The notes under the pieces are model-generated. The model had not been told where the DNA came from, did not search any database, and was given only the letters and a program-made list of their open reading frames with translations. A program made the translations under genes and the position numbers. Of a stretch of DNA of 64,000 bases, positions 17,881 through 26,486 are shown piece by piece. Within the stretch, counting starts at the first letter, position 1; each line of letters begins with the position of its first letter. Origin of the DNA: Nocardioides okcheonensis (GTDB lineage Bacteria; Actinomycetota; Actinomycetes; Propionibacteriales; Nocardioidaceae); the NCBI RefSeq assembly GCF_020991065.1, contig NZ_CP087710.1:248001-312000 (forward strand). The letters run 5' to 3'.

Positions 17881-20502
17881 TCAGCCCATGGAGCCCGGCA
17901 GCCGGTCGCTGCGGTCCCTGCGCGACATCGCGCCCCGCGGCCCCGAGCGGATGTCGCTCGGGTCGGAGCCCGCGCGCACCTCGCGCCCGTCGCTCACGCC
18001 TCCGCGGTCGGTGTCGCACTTGCTCGGGTCGGTCTTCGCCTTCCCGTGCCGCTTGTTGGCCTTGCCGGTCTTCTCGACCTTGTCCTTCAGCCCGTCGCGG
18101 TCGGTGTCCAACTTCCGCGGGTTGGTGCGCGTCTTGCCGATCACGACGGTCCGCAGGGTCTTGCCCTTGCCCCGCAGCGAGACTCGCTGGGTCACCCGCT
18201 GCTTGATCCGGTAGCCCTTGACCTCGCGGCCGTCCGAGATCCCGTCGCGGTCGGTGTCCGCGCGCAGCGGGTCCGTGCGGACCGTGATCGAGGACCGGGC
18301 CTTGCGCCCGCACACCTCGAAGCGCTCCCGGATCTTCATCCCCCTGACCTCGCGACCGTCCTTGAGGCCGTCGTCGTCGCTGTCGGCGTCGCGGGGGTCG
18401 GTGCCGTGGGTGTTGACCTCGGCGCCGTCGGTGAGCCCGTCGTTGTCGGAGTCCGGGTCGAGCGGGCTGGTGCCGTGGGTGTTGACCTCGGCGCCGTCGC
18501 CGAGCCCGTCGTCGTCGGAGTCGGCGTCGTTCGGGTTGGTGCCGAGCGTGCCCTCCTGCTGGTCGTCGACGCCGTCGCCGTCGCTGTCGCCGGGCGGGGG
18601 AGCAGGAGCCCGCACCACGGTGAACGTGCTGGTGTCGGCCGGGCTGGTGTTGCCCGACGCGTCGGCCTGGGTCGCGGTCACGGCGTGCTGGCCCACCGCG
18701 AGCTCGCGGGCCGGGGTGCACGCCCACGTGCCGTCGCCGGTGACGACCGCGGTGCAGAGCACCGTCGATCCCTCGCGCACGATGACGGTGGCACCGGTCT
18801 CCCCGGTCCCGCCGATGCGCGGGGTGGTGTCCTGGGTGCTCGCACCGTCGGCGGGTGCGGTGATGACCGGCGCGTCGGGGGCCGTGGTGTCGCCGCCTCC
18901 GACGAAGACGACGGTGAAGGTCGTCGAGGCCTCGGCGGTGTTGCCTGCGGCGTCCCTGGCCGTCGCGGTGAACGTGTGCTGCCCGAGCACCAGCGGGGTG
19001 GTGGCCGAGCACGACCACGCGCCGTCCCCGTCGGCGGTGGTGGTGCACACGGTGGTCCCACCCTCGCGCACGGTGATCGTGGCGCCGGGCTCGCCCACGC
19101 CGGTGACCTCCGGGGTGAGGTCGGTCGTCGCCGACCCGTCGGCCGGGGTGAAGACGGTGACCTGTGGGGCGGTGGTGTCGATGGTGACGGTGGTCGAGTC
19201 GGGCGCCGAGGTGTTGCCCGCGGCGTCGGTCGCGGTGGCGGTGTAGGTCGCCTCGCCGTCCGGCAGCGCGGTCGTCGGGGTGCAGCTCCACGCGCCGTCC
19301 CCGTCGGCCTGGTCGGTGCAGACCTCCGTGCCCGCGGGGTCGCGCACGACGACGGTCGAGCCCGGCTCGGCGGTCCCGGAGAACTCGGGCGTCGCGTCGT
19401 CGGTGACGGAGCCGTCCGCCGGCGCGGTGATCACCGGTGCCTCCGGCGCGGTGGTGTCGTCCGCGCCGCACTCGACGCCGCCGGCCGGGGCGCTCGCCTC
19501 GACCGACATCGGCGCGACCGCGAGCGACACGTCGGCCGCCGCGGGAGCACCCGGCAGCAGGCCGAGGACGTCGAGGTCGATGCGGAGCAGCGCGTCGAGG
19601 GTGCCGCGGCCGGTCGCGCCGGACGACTGGTCGGTCGGGGTGAACGCAGTGATCGAGAGGTCCACGAGCGGCTCGAGCGCGCCCGGCAGGTCGATGCGCT
19701 GCGGCTGGCCGTTGAGCGGGATGTCGACCGGGGTGCCGCCGACCGTGGCGGTGATGGTCGGCGGGCTCACGAAGCCGGCACTGCCGGTCGTGCCGTCCGA
19801 CCGGGCCTGCAGCACCACCGGGTTGGTCACGTCGACCGTCACCTGGCCGCCGAGCAGGTCGATGTCCCCGACGGTGGTGGTGGTGCGCGCGACCACGTCC
19901 GACGTGGTGCCGCGGTCGACGAGCGCCGTGCGGCTGCGGGTCTGCGACGCCTGCACCTCGGCGAGCGTGCCCACCGGGGCGGGCAGGTCGAGGAGCGTGA
20001 CGCCGGCCAGGGCGGTGCGCGCGTCGGACAGCACGCGCTCACCGCCGGTGGCCGGGACGCAGGAGGCCGCGCCGTTCCAGGCCGCCTGCACGTCGCCGGT
20101 GACCGCGTCGACCCCTGCCAGCAGGTCGAGCGGCAGGTCGACGAGGGTGCGCTCGGGCGGGTCGCTGGACGGCGGGGCAGTGGCGGTCTCCCGGTCCGGC
20201 GCGATGGGGACGCCGCCGAACAGCAGCTGGGCGTCGAGGTTGGCCGACGTGGCGTCGCTCGTGCCGCCCCCGGAGTCGCTCGCGACGGTGCTGCGGCTGT
20301 GGCCGATCACGGCACCCGCCAGCGAGCCGGTCCCGAGCACCTGGGCGTCGAGGTCGACGATGTCGCCGTGGGCGGTGGCGCCGTAGGTCGCCGGCAGCGG
20401 CTGCGCCGTGGCCGGTTGCGCGAGCGTGACGAGTGCGGTCGGTGCCAGCAGCGCGAGGACGACCCCTGCCGCGGCGGACCGCCGTGGTGTGCGTACGTGC
20501 AT
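17881..20502 (-). CDS. Secreted multidomain protein: Ig-like repeats plus calcium-binding TSP3 repeats (873 aa)
   Basis: A signal peptide (RSAAAGVVLALLAPTALVTLAQPATAQ, roughly residues 8-34) is followed by a choice-of-anchor-like beta domain to ~340. Then come three ~96-residue bacterial Ig-like repeats, each opening DTTAP...APADGS and containing GDGxWxC plus TATARDAAGNT. From ~636 to the end are thrombospondin-type-3 calcium-binding repeats (DSDGDGVDD, DADSDDDGLGDG, DTDRDGISDGREV), the last ones embedded in a basic Lys/Arg-rich context. No sortase motif or C-terminal helix is visible, so it is probably released or wall-associated through its basic tail. AGGGGG 9 nt upstream supports the ATG at 20502. 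Repeated GCAAC boxes lie 35-100 nt upstream. Adhesion or a structural role is inferred. Confidence 0.85.
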   Translation of the reverse strand: MHVRTPRRSAAAGVVLALLAPTALVTLAQPATAQPLPATYGATAHGDIVDLDAQVLGTGSLAGAVIGHSRSTVASDSGGGTSDATSANLDAQLLFGGVPIAPDRETATAPPSSDPPERTLVDLPLDLLAGVDAVTGDVQAAWNGAASCVPATGGERVLSDARTALAGVTLLDLPAPVGTLAEVQASQTRSRTALVDRGTTSDVVARTTTTVGDIDLLGGQVTVDVTNPVVLQARSDGTTGSAGFVSPPTITATVGGTPVDIPLNGQPQRIDLPGALEPLVDLSITAFTPTDQSSGATGRGTLDALLRIDLDVLGLLPGAPAAADVSLAVAPMSVEASAPAGGVECGADDTTAPEAPVITAPADGSVTDDATPEFSGTAEPGSTVVVRDPAGTEVCTDQADGDGAWSCTPTTALPDGEATYTATATDAAGNTSAPDSTTVTIDTTAPQVTVFTPADGSATTDLTPEVTGVGEPGATITVREGGTTVCTTTADGDGAWSCSATTPLVLGQHTFTATARDAAGNTAEASTTFTVVFVGGGDTTAPDAPVITAPADGASTQDTTPRIGGTGETGATVIVREGSTVLCTAVVTGDGTWACTPARELAVGQHAVTATQADASGNTSPADTSTFTVVRAPAPPPGDSDGDGVDDQQEGTLGTNPNDADSDDDGLGDGAEVNTHGTSPLDPDSDNDGLTDGAEVNTHGTDPRDADSDDDGLKDGREVRGMKIRERFEVCGRKARSSITVRTDPLRADTDRDGISDGREVKGYRIKQRVTQRVSLRGKGKTLRTVVIGKTRTNPRKLDTDRDGLKDKVEKTGKANKRHGKAKTDPSKCDTDRGGVSDGREVRAGSDPSDIRSGPRGAMSRRDRSDRLPGSMG

Positions 20503-20536
20503 CTTCAGTTTCCCCCTGGTGTGGTGCTCCCCCTGA

Positions 20537-20601
20537 GCAACGAGAGAGCAACGAAACGGTGCTTGCTACTCATTCAGGCAACGAGACGGCCGCGAGCAGG
20601 T
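20537..20601 (-). promoter_or_regulatory. Direct-repeat cluster (three GCAACGA, one GTAACGA) upstream of the Ig/TSP3 gene
   Basis: GCAACGA occurs at 20537-20543, 20548-20554 and 20578-20584, with GTAACGA at 20597-20603 just beyond. The first two form GCAAC-N6-GCAAC, the direct-repeat spacing reported for MtrA-type response-regulator boxes. The cluster lies in the 155-nt divergent region between the secreted protein gene and the APH-kinase gene. A regulatory role is inference. Confidence 0.4.
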
Positions 20602-20657
20602 AACGACCGACCTCACCCGATGGGGTGGAGCAGCCGGCGCCGTGCCACGATCGGCGG

Positions 20658-21548
20658 GTGATGGAGGACGGGGCCGTGCTGACGCCGCTGGCCGGTGGCC
20701 ACTCCGGGAGGACCTTCGCCGCCGAGGTCGCGGGGGAGCGGGCCGTGGTCCGGATCTACCCGCCCGTGGACGGCCGCGGGCACCGTCCGCCGGAGGTCGA
20801 CGAGGCCGTCCTGCGCCTGGTGCGCGGCCTGGTCCCGGTGCCCGAGGTGCTCGAGGTCCGACGGGTGCGTCCGGGCGCGGGGGAGCCGGGCCTGCTGGTG
20901 ACCAGTCGGCTGCCGGGGGAGCGTGGCGACCTCGTCCTCGCCGGGCTCGACGACGACGGCGCCGCGCGCCTCGGCCGGGCACTCGGCGCGGTCGCCGGCA
21001 CGCTGGCGGGGATGCCGTCGCTGCGCCCCGGAGCGTTCCTCGACGCCGACCTCGCGCTCGGCGCGCTGCCCGGCGACGGGCTCGTCGAGTGGGTGGCCCT
21101 GCGCCTCGGCGCGTGGTCCGAGCGCGACCTCGGGCGCCTCGAGGACGTGGCGGTCCGCGCGCAGGACCTGCTCGACACGGTCGGTCGCGCCTGCGTCGTG
21201 CACGGCGACCTCAACCCGAAGAACGTGCTCGTCGATCCCTCGGGACCCGACCTCACCGGGGTGGTCGACTGGGAGTTCGCCCACGCCGGACACCCCTGGA
21301 CCGACGTCGGCAACCTGGTCCGGCTGGACCGTCGACCGGCCTACGTCGAGGGCGTGCTGTCGGCGTGGACCGACCTGCGCGGCGGGCGCCCCGAGGAGCT
21401 GCTGGAGGGGGCGCGCGCGGCCGACCTGTGGGCGCTGGTCGACCTCGCGGCGCGGGCGGGGGAGAGCCCCGTCGCGGACCGCGCGGAGGTGCTCCTGCGG
21501 GCCGTCGCCGCGACGGGCGACCTGCACGCGTGGCCGTTCGCCCGCTGA
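20658..21548 (+). CDS. APH-family small-molecule kinase (296 aa)
   Basis: An aminoglycoside-phosphotransferase/choline-kinase-fold protein. The N-lobe has LAGGHSGRTFAAEVAGERAVVRIYP (Lys replaced by Arg in the VVRIY strand), the catalytic loop is VVHGDLNPKNVLV and the metal-binding loop VVDWEFAHAGHPWTDVGNL. It should phosphorylate a hydroxyl on a small metabolite; resistance is not implied. A CACGAT box ends 6 nt before GTG 20658, which selects this start over ATG 20661 or an upstream start at 20625. It diverges from the secreted-protein gene and is followed by rpsA, which has its own promoter. Confidence 0.85.
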   Translation: MMEDGAVLTPLAGGHSGRTFAAEVAGERAVVRIYPPVDGRGHRPPEVDEAVLRLVRGLVPVPEVLEVRRVRPGAGEPGLLVTSRLPGERGDLVLAGLDDDGAARLGRALGAVAGTLAGMPSLRPGAFLDADLALGALPGDGLVEWVALRLGAWSERDLGRLEDVAVRAQDLLDTVGRACVVHGDLNPKNVLVDPSGPDLTGVVDWEFAHAGHPWTDVGNLVRLDRRPAYVEGVLSAWTDLRGGRPEELLEGARAADLWALVDLAARAGESPVADRAEVLLRAVAATGDLHAWPFAR

Positions 21549-21585
21549 GCGTGGTCCGGGGCCGCGTCCGGGCGGGTCACGCCGG

Positions 21586-21616
21586 TTGGACGGCGGCCCG
21601 CGCACGCGCGTAGGCT
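21586..21616 (+). promoter_or_regulatory. Candidate SigA-type promoter of rpsA
   Basis: TTGGAC (21586-21591) and TAGGCT (21611-21616) with a 19-nt spacer, about 145 nt before the rpsA start. The spacer is slightly long for the class. It leaves a ~145-nt leader. Confidence 0.45.
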
Positions 21617-21749
21617 TGCGAGCTGCGCCAGTCGTCTGCCCGGTTCCCGTACCGAGCGGACCCGGGCTCGCCGAGTCCCCACGACGTCCACACGTCGGGA
21701 GGACCAGTGAAACAGACGGCTGTGTGCGTCCGCACGACTCCATCCATCC

Positions 21750-21762
21750 AAGGAACCTCCTT
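21750..21762 (+). promoter_or_regulatory. Shine-Dalgarno folded into a small hairpin before rpsA
   Basis: AAGGA (21750-21754) is followed three nt later by its complement TCCTT (21758-21762); the ATG is 4 nt further on. The ribosome site can therefore pair with itself. rpsA translation is autoregulated in some bacteria, so this may be a control element; that is inference. Confidence 0.35.
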
Positions 21763-21766
21763 CCAC

Positions 21767-23248
21767 ATGACGAGCACCCTCTCCACTCTTCCGGACTACG
21801 ACGCCCCGCAGGTGGCGATCAACGACATCGGGTCCGAAGAGGACTTCCTCGCGGCGATCGACGCGACCATCAAGTACTTCAACGACGGCGACATCGTCGA
21901 CGGCACCATCGTCAAGGTGGACCGTGACGAGGTCCTCCTCGACATCGGCTACAAGACCGAGGGCGTCATCCCCTCGCGCGAGCTGTCGATCAAGCACGAC
22001 GTCGACCCCAACGAGGTCGTTTCCGTGGGCGACAAGGTCGAGGCCCTGGTCCTCCAGAAGGAGGACAAGGAAGGCCGTCTGATCCTGTCCAAGAAGCGCG
22101 CCCAGTACGAGCGCGCCTGGGGCACGATCGAGCAGGTCAAGGAGGAGGACGGCGTCGTCGAGGGCACCGTCATCGAGGTCGTCAAGGGTGGTCTCATCCT
22201 CGACATCGGCCTGCGCGGCTTCCTGCCCGCCTCGCTGGTGGAGATGCGTCGCGTCCGTGACCTGCAGCCCTACGTCGGCCAGACCCTCGAGGCCAAGATC
22301 ATCGAGCTCGACAAGAACCGCAACAACGTGGTCCTGTCGCGCCGCGCCTGGCTCGAGCAGACCCAGTCCGAGGTCCGCCACGGCTTCCTGACCCAGCTCC
22401 AGAAGGGCCAGATCCGCAAGGGTGTCGTGTCCTCGATCGTCAACTTCGGTGCGTTCGTGGACCTCGGCGGCGTCGACGGCCTCGTCCACGTCTCCGAGCT
22501 GTCCTGGAAGCACATCGACCACCCGTCCGAGGTCGTCGCCGTGGGCGACGAGGTCACCGTCGAGGTCCTCGACGTCGACATGGACCGCGAGCGTGTCTCC
22601 CTGTCGCTGAAGGCGACGCAGGAGGACCCGTGGCAGCACTTCGCCCGCACCCACCAGATCGGCCAGATCGTCCCGGGCAAGGTCACCAAGCTGGTGCCCT
22701 TCGGTTCGTTCGTCCGCGTCGAGGAGGGCATCGAGGGCCTGGTGCACATCTCCGAGCTGGCCGAGCGCCACGTCGAGATCCCCGAGCAGGTCGTCCAGGT
22801 CAACGACGACGTCATGGTCAAGATCATCGACATCGACCTCGAGCGTCGCCGGATCTCGCTGTCGCTCAAGCAGGCCAACGAGACCGCTGCGGCCGCCGAC
22901 GTGGAGGAGTTCGACCCGACCCTCTACGGCATGACCGCCACCTACGACGAGCAGGGCAACTACGTCTACCCCGAGGGCTTCGACCCCGAGACGGGCGAGT
23001 GGCTCGAGGGCTTCGAGGAGCAGCGTGCGGTCTGGGAGGACCAGTACGCCAAGGCGCACGCCCGCTGGGAGCAGCACGTCAAGCAGCAGGAGGAGGCCAA
23101 GCAGGCCGAGGTCGAGGCCGGCGAGGCCACCTCGTACTCCTCCGGCGGCGACGTCGCGGCCGAGACCGGTGGCGACACCGGCGGCTCGCTCGCCTCGGAC
23201 GAGGCGCTGCAGGCGCTCCGCGAGAAGCTGACCGGCGGCCAGGCCTGA
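21767..23248 (+). CDS. rpsA: 30S ribosomal protein S1 (493 aa)
   Basis: Four S1 RNA-binding domains in order: GDIVDGTIVKVDRDEVLLDIGYKTEG, GVVEGTVIEVVKGGLILDIGLRGF, QIRKGVVSSIVNFGAFVDLG and QIVPGKVTKLVPFGSFVRVEEG, each ending with the hydrophobic ISLSLK-type strand. The ~490-residue, four-domain architecture with an acidic, Gln-rich C-terminal tail is the actinobacterial form; proteobacterial S1 has six domains. It binds mRNA upstream of the start codon and helps the 30S subunit initiate. The annotated ATG is the first in-frame start with conserved sequence; an upstream in-frame start at 21707 adds unconserved residues. Followed by a strong terminator. Confidence 0.97.
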   Translation: MTSTLSTLPDYDAPQVAINDIGSEEDFLAAIDATIKYFNDGDIVDGTIVKVDRDEVLLDIGYKTEGVIPSRELSIKHDVDPNEVVSVGDKVEALVLQKEDKEGRLILSKKRAQYERAWGTIEQVKEEDGVVEGTVIEVVKGGLILDIGLRGFLPASLVEMRRVRDLQPYVGQTLEAKIIELDKNRNNVVLSRRAWLEQTQSEVRHGFLTQLQKGQIRKGVVSSIVNFGAFVDLGGVDGLVHVSELSWKHIDHPSEVVAVGDEVTVEVLDVDMDRERVSLSLKATQEDPWQHFARTHQIGQIVPGKVTKLVPFGSFVRVEEGIEGLVHISELAERHVEIPEQVVQVNDDVMVKIIDIDLERRRISLSLKQANETAAAADVEEFDPTLYGMTATYDEQGNYVYPEGFDPETGEWLEGFEEQRAVWEDQYAKAHARWEQHVKQQEEAKQAEVEAGEATSYSSGGDVAAETGGDTGGSLASDEALQALREKLTGGQA

Positions 23249-23277
23249 TCGCCTGATCCGCTGATCGACCGCACGAC

Positions 23278-23312
23278 ACGACGGCCCGCCGGGACTCCCG
23301 GCGGGCCGTCGT
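23278..23312 (+). terminator. Intrinsic terminator of rpsA
   Basis: Perfect 16-bp inverted repeat (ACGACGGCCCGCCGGG and its complement) with a 3-nt ACT loop, 30 nt past the rpsA stop. It is the strongest hairpin in the region and has no T tract. Confidence 0.88.
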
Positions 23313-23358
23313 CGTCCGCGGACGTGCCCGGTCAGGGTGGGTCCGCTAGAACTGGCGC

Positions 23359-24201
23359 ATGACAGGCAGCGGCAGCTCGGCACTCGTCCTCGGCGGCGGT
23401 GGCATCACCGGCATCGCGTGGGAGCTCGGCATCCTGGCCGGCCTCGCCCGCGAGGGCGTCGACCTCACCGACGCCGACGTGGTGGTCGGCACGTCGGCGG
23501 GGTCCGTGGTCGGCGCCCAGCTCGGCAGCGGCATCCCCCTCGACGACCTCCACGCCGCCCAGCTCGAACCGCCGGACGCCGAGCTCGGGGGGCGGATGTC
23601 ACGGATCGCGGCGCTCCGGCTGGTCCCGCCCTACGTCCTGCCCGGCACCGACCGGCAGAAGCTGTCGCGCGTCGGGCGGGTGGCCCTCGCCGCCCACCCG
23701 CCCGGCAGCGTCGACCGCGAGGCGGTGATCCGCTCGCGGCTCCCGGTCCACGCCTGGCCCGACCGTGACCTGCGGATCACCGCCGTCGACGCGGTCAGCG
23801 GGGACTTCACCGTCTTCACCCGGGACTCCGGCGTGGACCTGGTGTCGGCCGTGGCGGCGAGCTGTGCGGTGCCGACGGTCTGGCCGCCGGTCGAGGTCGG
23901 CGGCCGTCCCTTCGTGGACGGGGGGATGCGGTCGACCGCCAACGTCGACGTGGCGGCCGGTGCCGCACGGGTCGTCGTGCTCGCCCCGCTGCCGAGGTCG
24001 TTCAGCCGGCGCACGTCGATCCGGGCCCAGCTCGAGGGCATCGCGCCGCGGGCGTGGTCGGTCGTGACGCCCGACGCGGACGCGCTGGCCGCGTTCGGCA
24101 AGAACCTGCTCGATCCCGCCCGGCGACGGGCCGCCGCCGAGGCTGGCCTCCGGCAGTCGGGTGACCTCGTCGAGCAGCTCCGGGCGGTCTGGGAGGCCTG
24201 A
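23359..24201 (+). CDS. Patatin-like phospholipase (280 aa)
   Basis: An alpha/beta hydrolase-like acyl hydrolase with a Ser-Asp dyad. The oxyanion loop is GGGGITGIAWELGIL, the nucleophile elbow GTSAGSVVG (S46), and the catalytic Asp lies in FVDGGMRS (D187). FTRDSGVDLVSAVAASCAVPTVWPPVEVGG is the usual connecting block. Substrates in the family are membrane or storage lipids; here it is unknown. No signal peptide, so cytosolic or peripheral. TAGAAC ends 6 nt before the ATG (leaderless). It converges on the arylsulfotransferase gene with only 6 nt between stops. Confidence 0.92.
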   Translation: MTGSGSSALVLGGGGITGIAWELGILAGLAREGVDLTDADVVVGTSAGSVVGAQLGSGIPLDDLHAAQLEPPDAELGGRMSRIAALRLVPPYVLPGTDRQKLSRVGRVALAAHPPGSVDREAVIRSRLPVHAWPDRDLRITAVDAVSGDFTVFTRDSGVDLVSAVAASCAVPTVWPPVEVGGRPFVDGGMRSTANVDVAAGAARVVVLAPLPRSFSRRTSIRAQLEGIAPRAWSVVTPDADALAAFGKNLLDPARRRAAAEAGLRQSGDLVEQLRAVWEA

Positions 24202-24207
24202 CCCCGC

Positions 24208-26439
24208 TCAGCCGCGGGGCCGCACCCGGACGCGCACCACGTCGCGGGAGTCGCCCGCGGACGCGGCCAGGCGCACGAGGCCCGGTCGCACGCGCGCCGA
24301 CGGCGGCCACCGCAGGACGAGGCGGAGGCGGGCCGCGGAGCCGGGCTGGAGCCGAGGGGTCCGGAAGGTGCCGTTGCGCACCCGCGCCGTGACGTCGCGC
24401 CCACCGACGTACCAGCGGCCCGGGACCCCGCGCTCCGCCCGCGCCGACAGGAGCACCCGCCCGGCGGCGTCGCCGGCGTTGCGGACCCGGAACCGCACGA
24501 CCGCGCGCGAACCGGCGCGGGACCGGACCGTCACCGTCTGCCGGCGGGCGCGGTAGGTGTCTCGCCCGGTCCACCTGCCCGAGGGGCCGCGGACGACCAG
24601 GTCCGCCTTCGCGGTCCCTGCCGGGCCCGGCGTGGGCTCCGGTGTGGCGGTGGGGGTGGCCGTCGGGCTCGCGGTCGGCGAGGTGGTGGGCTCCGTGGTG
24701 GGGGAGGGAGTGCCCGGCGCCCCGGGCGTGACGACGTAGGTGACCGTGGTGGTCGCCTGGTTGCCTGCCCGGTCGGTCGCGCGCACGACGAGCTCGTGCT
24801 CTCCCGGCTCGTCGGTGCTCGGCGGTGCGTCCGGCGCGCAGGTGGCGAGGTTGGAGCCGCCGGTGTCGACGCACGATGCCTCGACCGGGAGCTCGGCGCC
24901 CTGCGCGACCTCCTGGCCGTCGACGGGCGACGTCACGGCGATGCGCGGGTCGGTCGCGTCGGGTGCGTCCAGCTTGAAGGCGCGGTAGGAGAAGAACGAG
25001 CCTGCTGACAGCGACCAGATCTCGTCGCCGGAGCGGGTGACCTCGGTGGCGACGGGTGCCTGCTGCCCCTGGGGCACCTCGGACTGCGACCAGCCGACCA
25101 TCACGTTGCCGCCGGGGAGGGGCTGGGCGTTGCCGGCGAACGGCGCGTAGCGCCCCTGGGGCACGTGGCTCCAGACCAGCCGGGCGGTCGGGGGCGTCGT
25201 CGTGGTGTCGAGCTCGTACTCGCTCACCCGGCTCTGCGGTCGCGCCACCCGCGGGCCGGAGGGGTCGCCGGGCGTGGGGCACATGTCGGCGGTCTGCGGC
25301 GCGATCGGGCCCGACTCGTCGCGGCGCGCGCCGTTGTCGAAGACCATGAGGTGACCGTCGGGCAGCAGGGTCGCGGCGTGCTGGGCGCAGGGTCCGCCGT
25401 AGGGGTCGTCGAGGAAGGTGAAGTCGTTGCGGACCCCTCCGAAGCGCCAGAGGACGTCCCCGGCGTCGTGGCCGGCACCGTCGCTGCCGGCGATCCGCAT
25501 GATCTGGCTCAGGTTGCGGAAGGACGCCAGCACGTCGCCGCCGGGCAGCAGCTGGAGGGAGTTGATGTGGGCGTAGTCCGCGGCCGAGCGGTCGACCAGG
25601 CCCTCGGCGGGGTCGACGTGGTCCTTGCTGTTCCAGCTCCACGTGGCCTCGCCGGCGGCGTCCTGCAGCTCGATGACCGCGTCGGTGAGGACGGTGCCGT
25701 CGCGGGTGACGGGCCAGTAGCCCATCAGCAGCGCCCCGCCGTCGGCCAGCAGCACCGAGTCGTGGAAGTCCGTGGTGTCGGCCGGGGCCGACGCGAGCTG
25801 GTGGGAGCGGGTCTCGCGGAACTGCTCGTCGAGCTCGGCGATCCGCCAGCCGCCCCCGGCGGCGGGGATGCCCGTGGAGTAGTGGGTCGGGTCGGCCGCC
25901 GACTGCTTGAGGTCGTTGAGGGTCTCCGCGACCGCTCGCACGGGCACGCCCCACTCGTCGACCACGGCGCTGTAGTTGCCGCCGAGGAAGGACGCGAGGG
26001 TGAGCGCCACGGCTCCGGGGGCCAGGTCCGGGTGCGGGCCGGAGGCGGTGAGCCGCGGGAAGCCGGGCGGAAGCACGATCCACGACTGGTTGGACGTCCC
26101 GGCGTCGTCGACGACCTGCACGTTGACCTCGTCGCCGCTGGCGAGGTCCGTGAGCACCAGCGGCTCGCCGTTGGTCGCCTCCCGACCGTTGACGAGGATC
26201 CTGGCGTCGACGTCGCTCGAGGTCGCCGTCACCGTGACCTGCGGGCTCGCCGACCCCGTCCGGAGGGCGAACCTCTCGATCGCCGGGTCGAACGCCGGCC
26301 AGGTCTCCGCAGCCGGGTCCGAGACGACGCCCACCACGACGTCGTGGACGGGATCGGCCGCCGCCTCCGACCTCCCGGCACCGAGGGCCGGGAGCGACAG
26401 CGAGGCGGACACCAGGGCGAGGACCACGAGACGGGGCAC
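24208..26439 (-). CDS. Secreted arylsulfotransferase (ASST)-family protein (743 aa)
   Basis: After a signal peptide (LVVLALVSASLSLPALGAGRSEA) comes an Ig/Cadherin-like segment, then a beta-propeller with the family's repeated 'H-x-x-x-L-L-P-D-G' blades: DFHDSVLLADGGALLMGYW, AHINSLQLLPGGDVLASFRN and AQHAATLLPDGHLMVFDNGARR. This is the ASST_2 pattern; members move sulfate between phenolic compounds or are uncharacterised. A Pro/Thr-rich linker (~residues 580-610) leads to a C-terminal beta-sandwich (VVRFRVRNAGDAAGRVLLSA) that may anchor or present it. TAGGGT ends 6 nt before GTG 26439 (leaderless). Whether it is a true sulfotransferase is uncertain; the catalytic His was not pinned down. Confidence 0.75.
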   Translation of the reverse strand: MPRLVVLALVSASLSLPALGAGRSEAAADPVHDVVVGVVSDPAAETWPAFDPAIERFALRTGSASPQVTVTATSSDVDARILVNGREATNGEPLVLTDLASGDEVNVQVVDDAGTSNQSWIVLPPGFPRLTASGPHPDLAPGAVALTLASFLGGNYSAVVDEWGVPVRAVAETLNDLKQSAADPTHYSTGIPAAGGGWRIAELDEQFRETRSHQLASAPADTTDFHDSVLLADGGALLMGYWPVTRDGTVLTDAVIELQDAAGEATWSWNSKDHVDPAEGLVDRSAADYAHINSLQLLPGGDVLASFRNLSQIMRIAGSDGAGHDAGDVLWRFGGVRNDFTFLDDPYGGPCAQHAATLLPDGHLMVFDNGARRDESGPIAPQTADMCPTPGDPSGPRVARPQSRVSEYELDTTTTPPTARLVWSHVPQGRYAPFAGNAQPLPGGNVMVGWSQSEVPQGQQAPVATEVTRSGDEIWSLSAGSFFSYRAFKLDAPDATDPRIAVTSPVDGQEVAQGAELPVEASCVDTGGSNLATCAPDAPPSTDEPGEHELVVRATDRAGNQATTTVTYVVTPGAPGTPSPTTEPTTSPTASPTATPTATPEPTPGPAGTAKADLVVRGPSGRWTGRDTYRARRQTVTVRSRAGSRAVVRFRVRNAGDAAGRVLLSARAERGVPGRWYVGGRDVTARVRNGTFRTPRLQPGSAARLRLVLRWPPSARVRPGLVRLAASAGDSRDVVRVRVRPRG

Positions 26440-26486
26440 CCGGCGACCCTATGCGGATCCTCGCCCGAGCGGGCCGGTCCGGCCGA

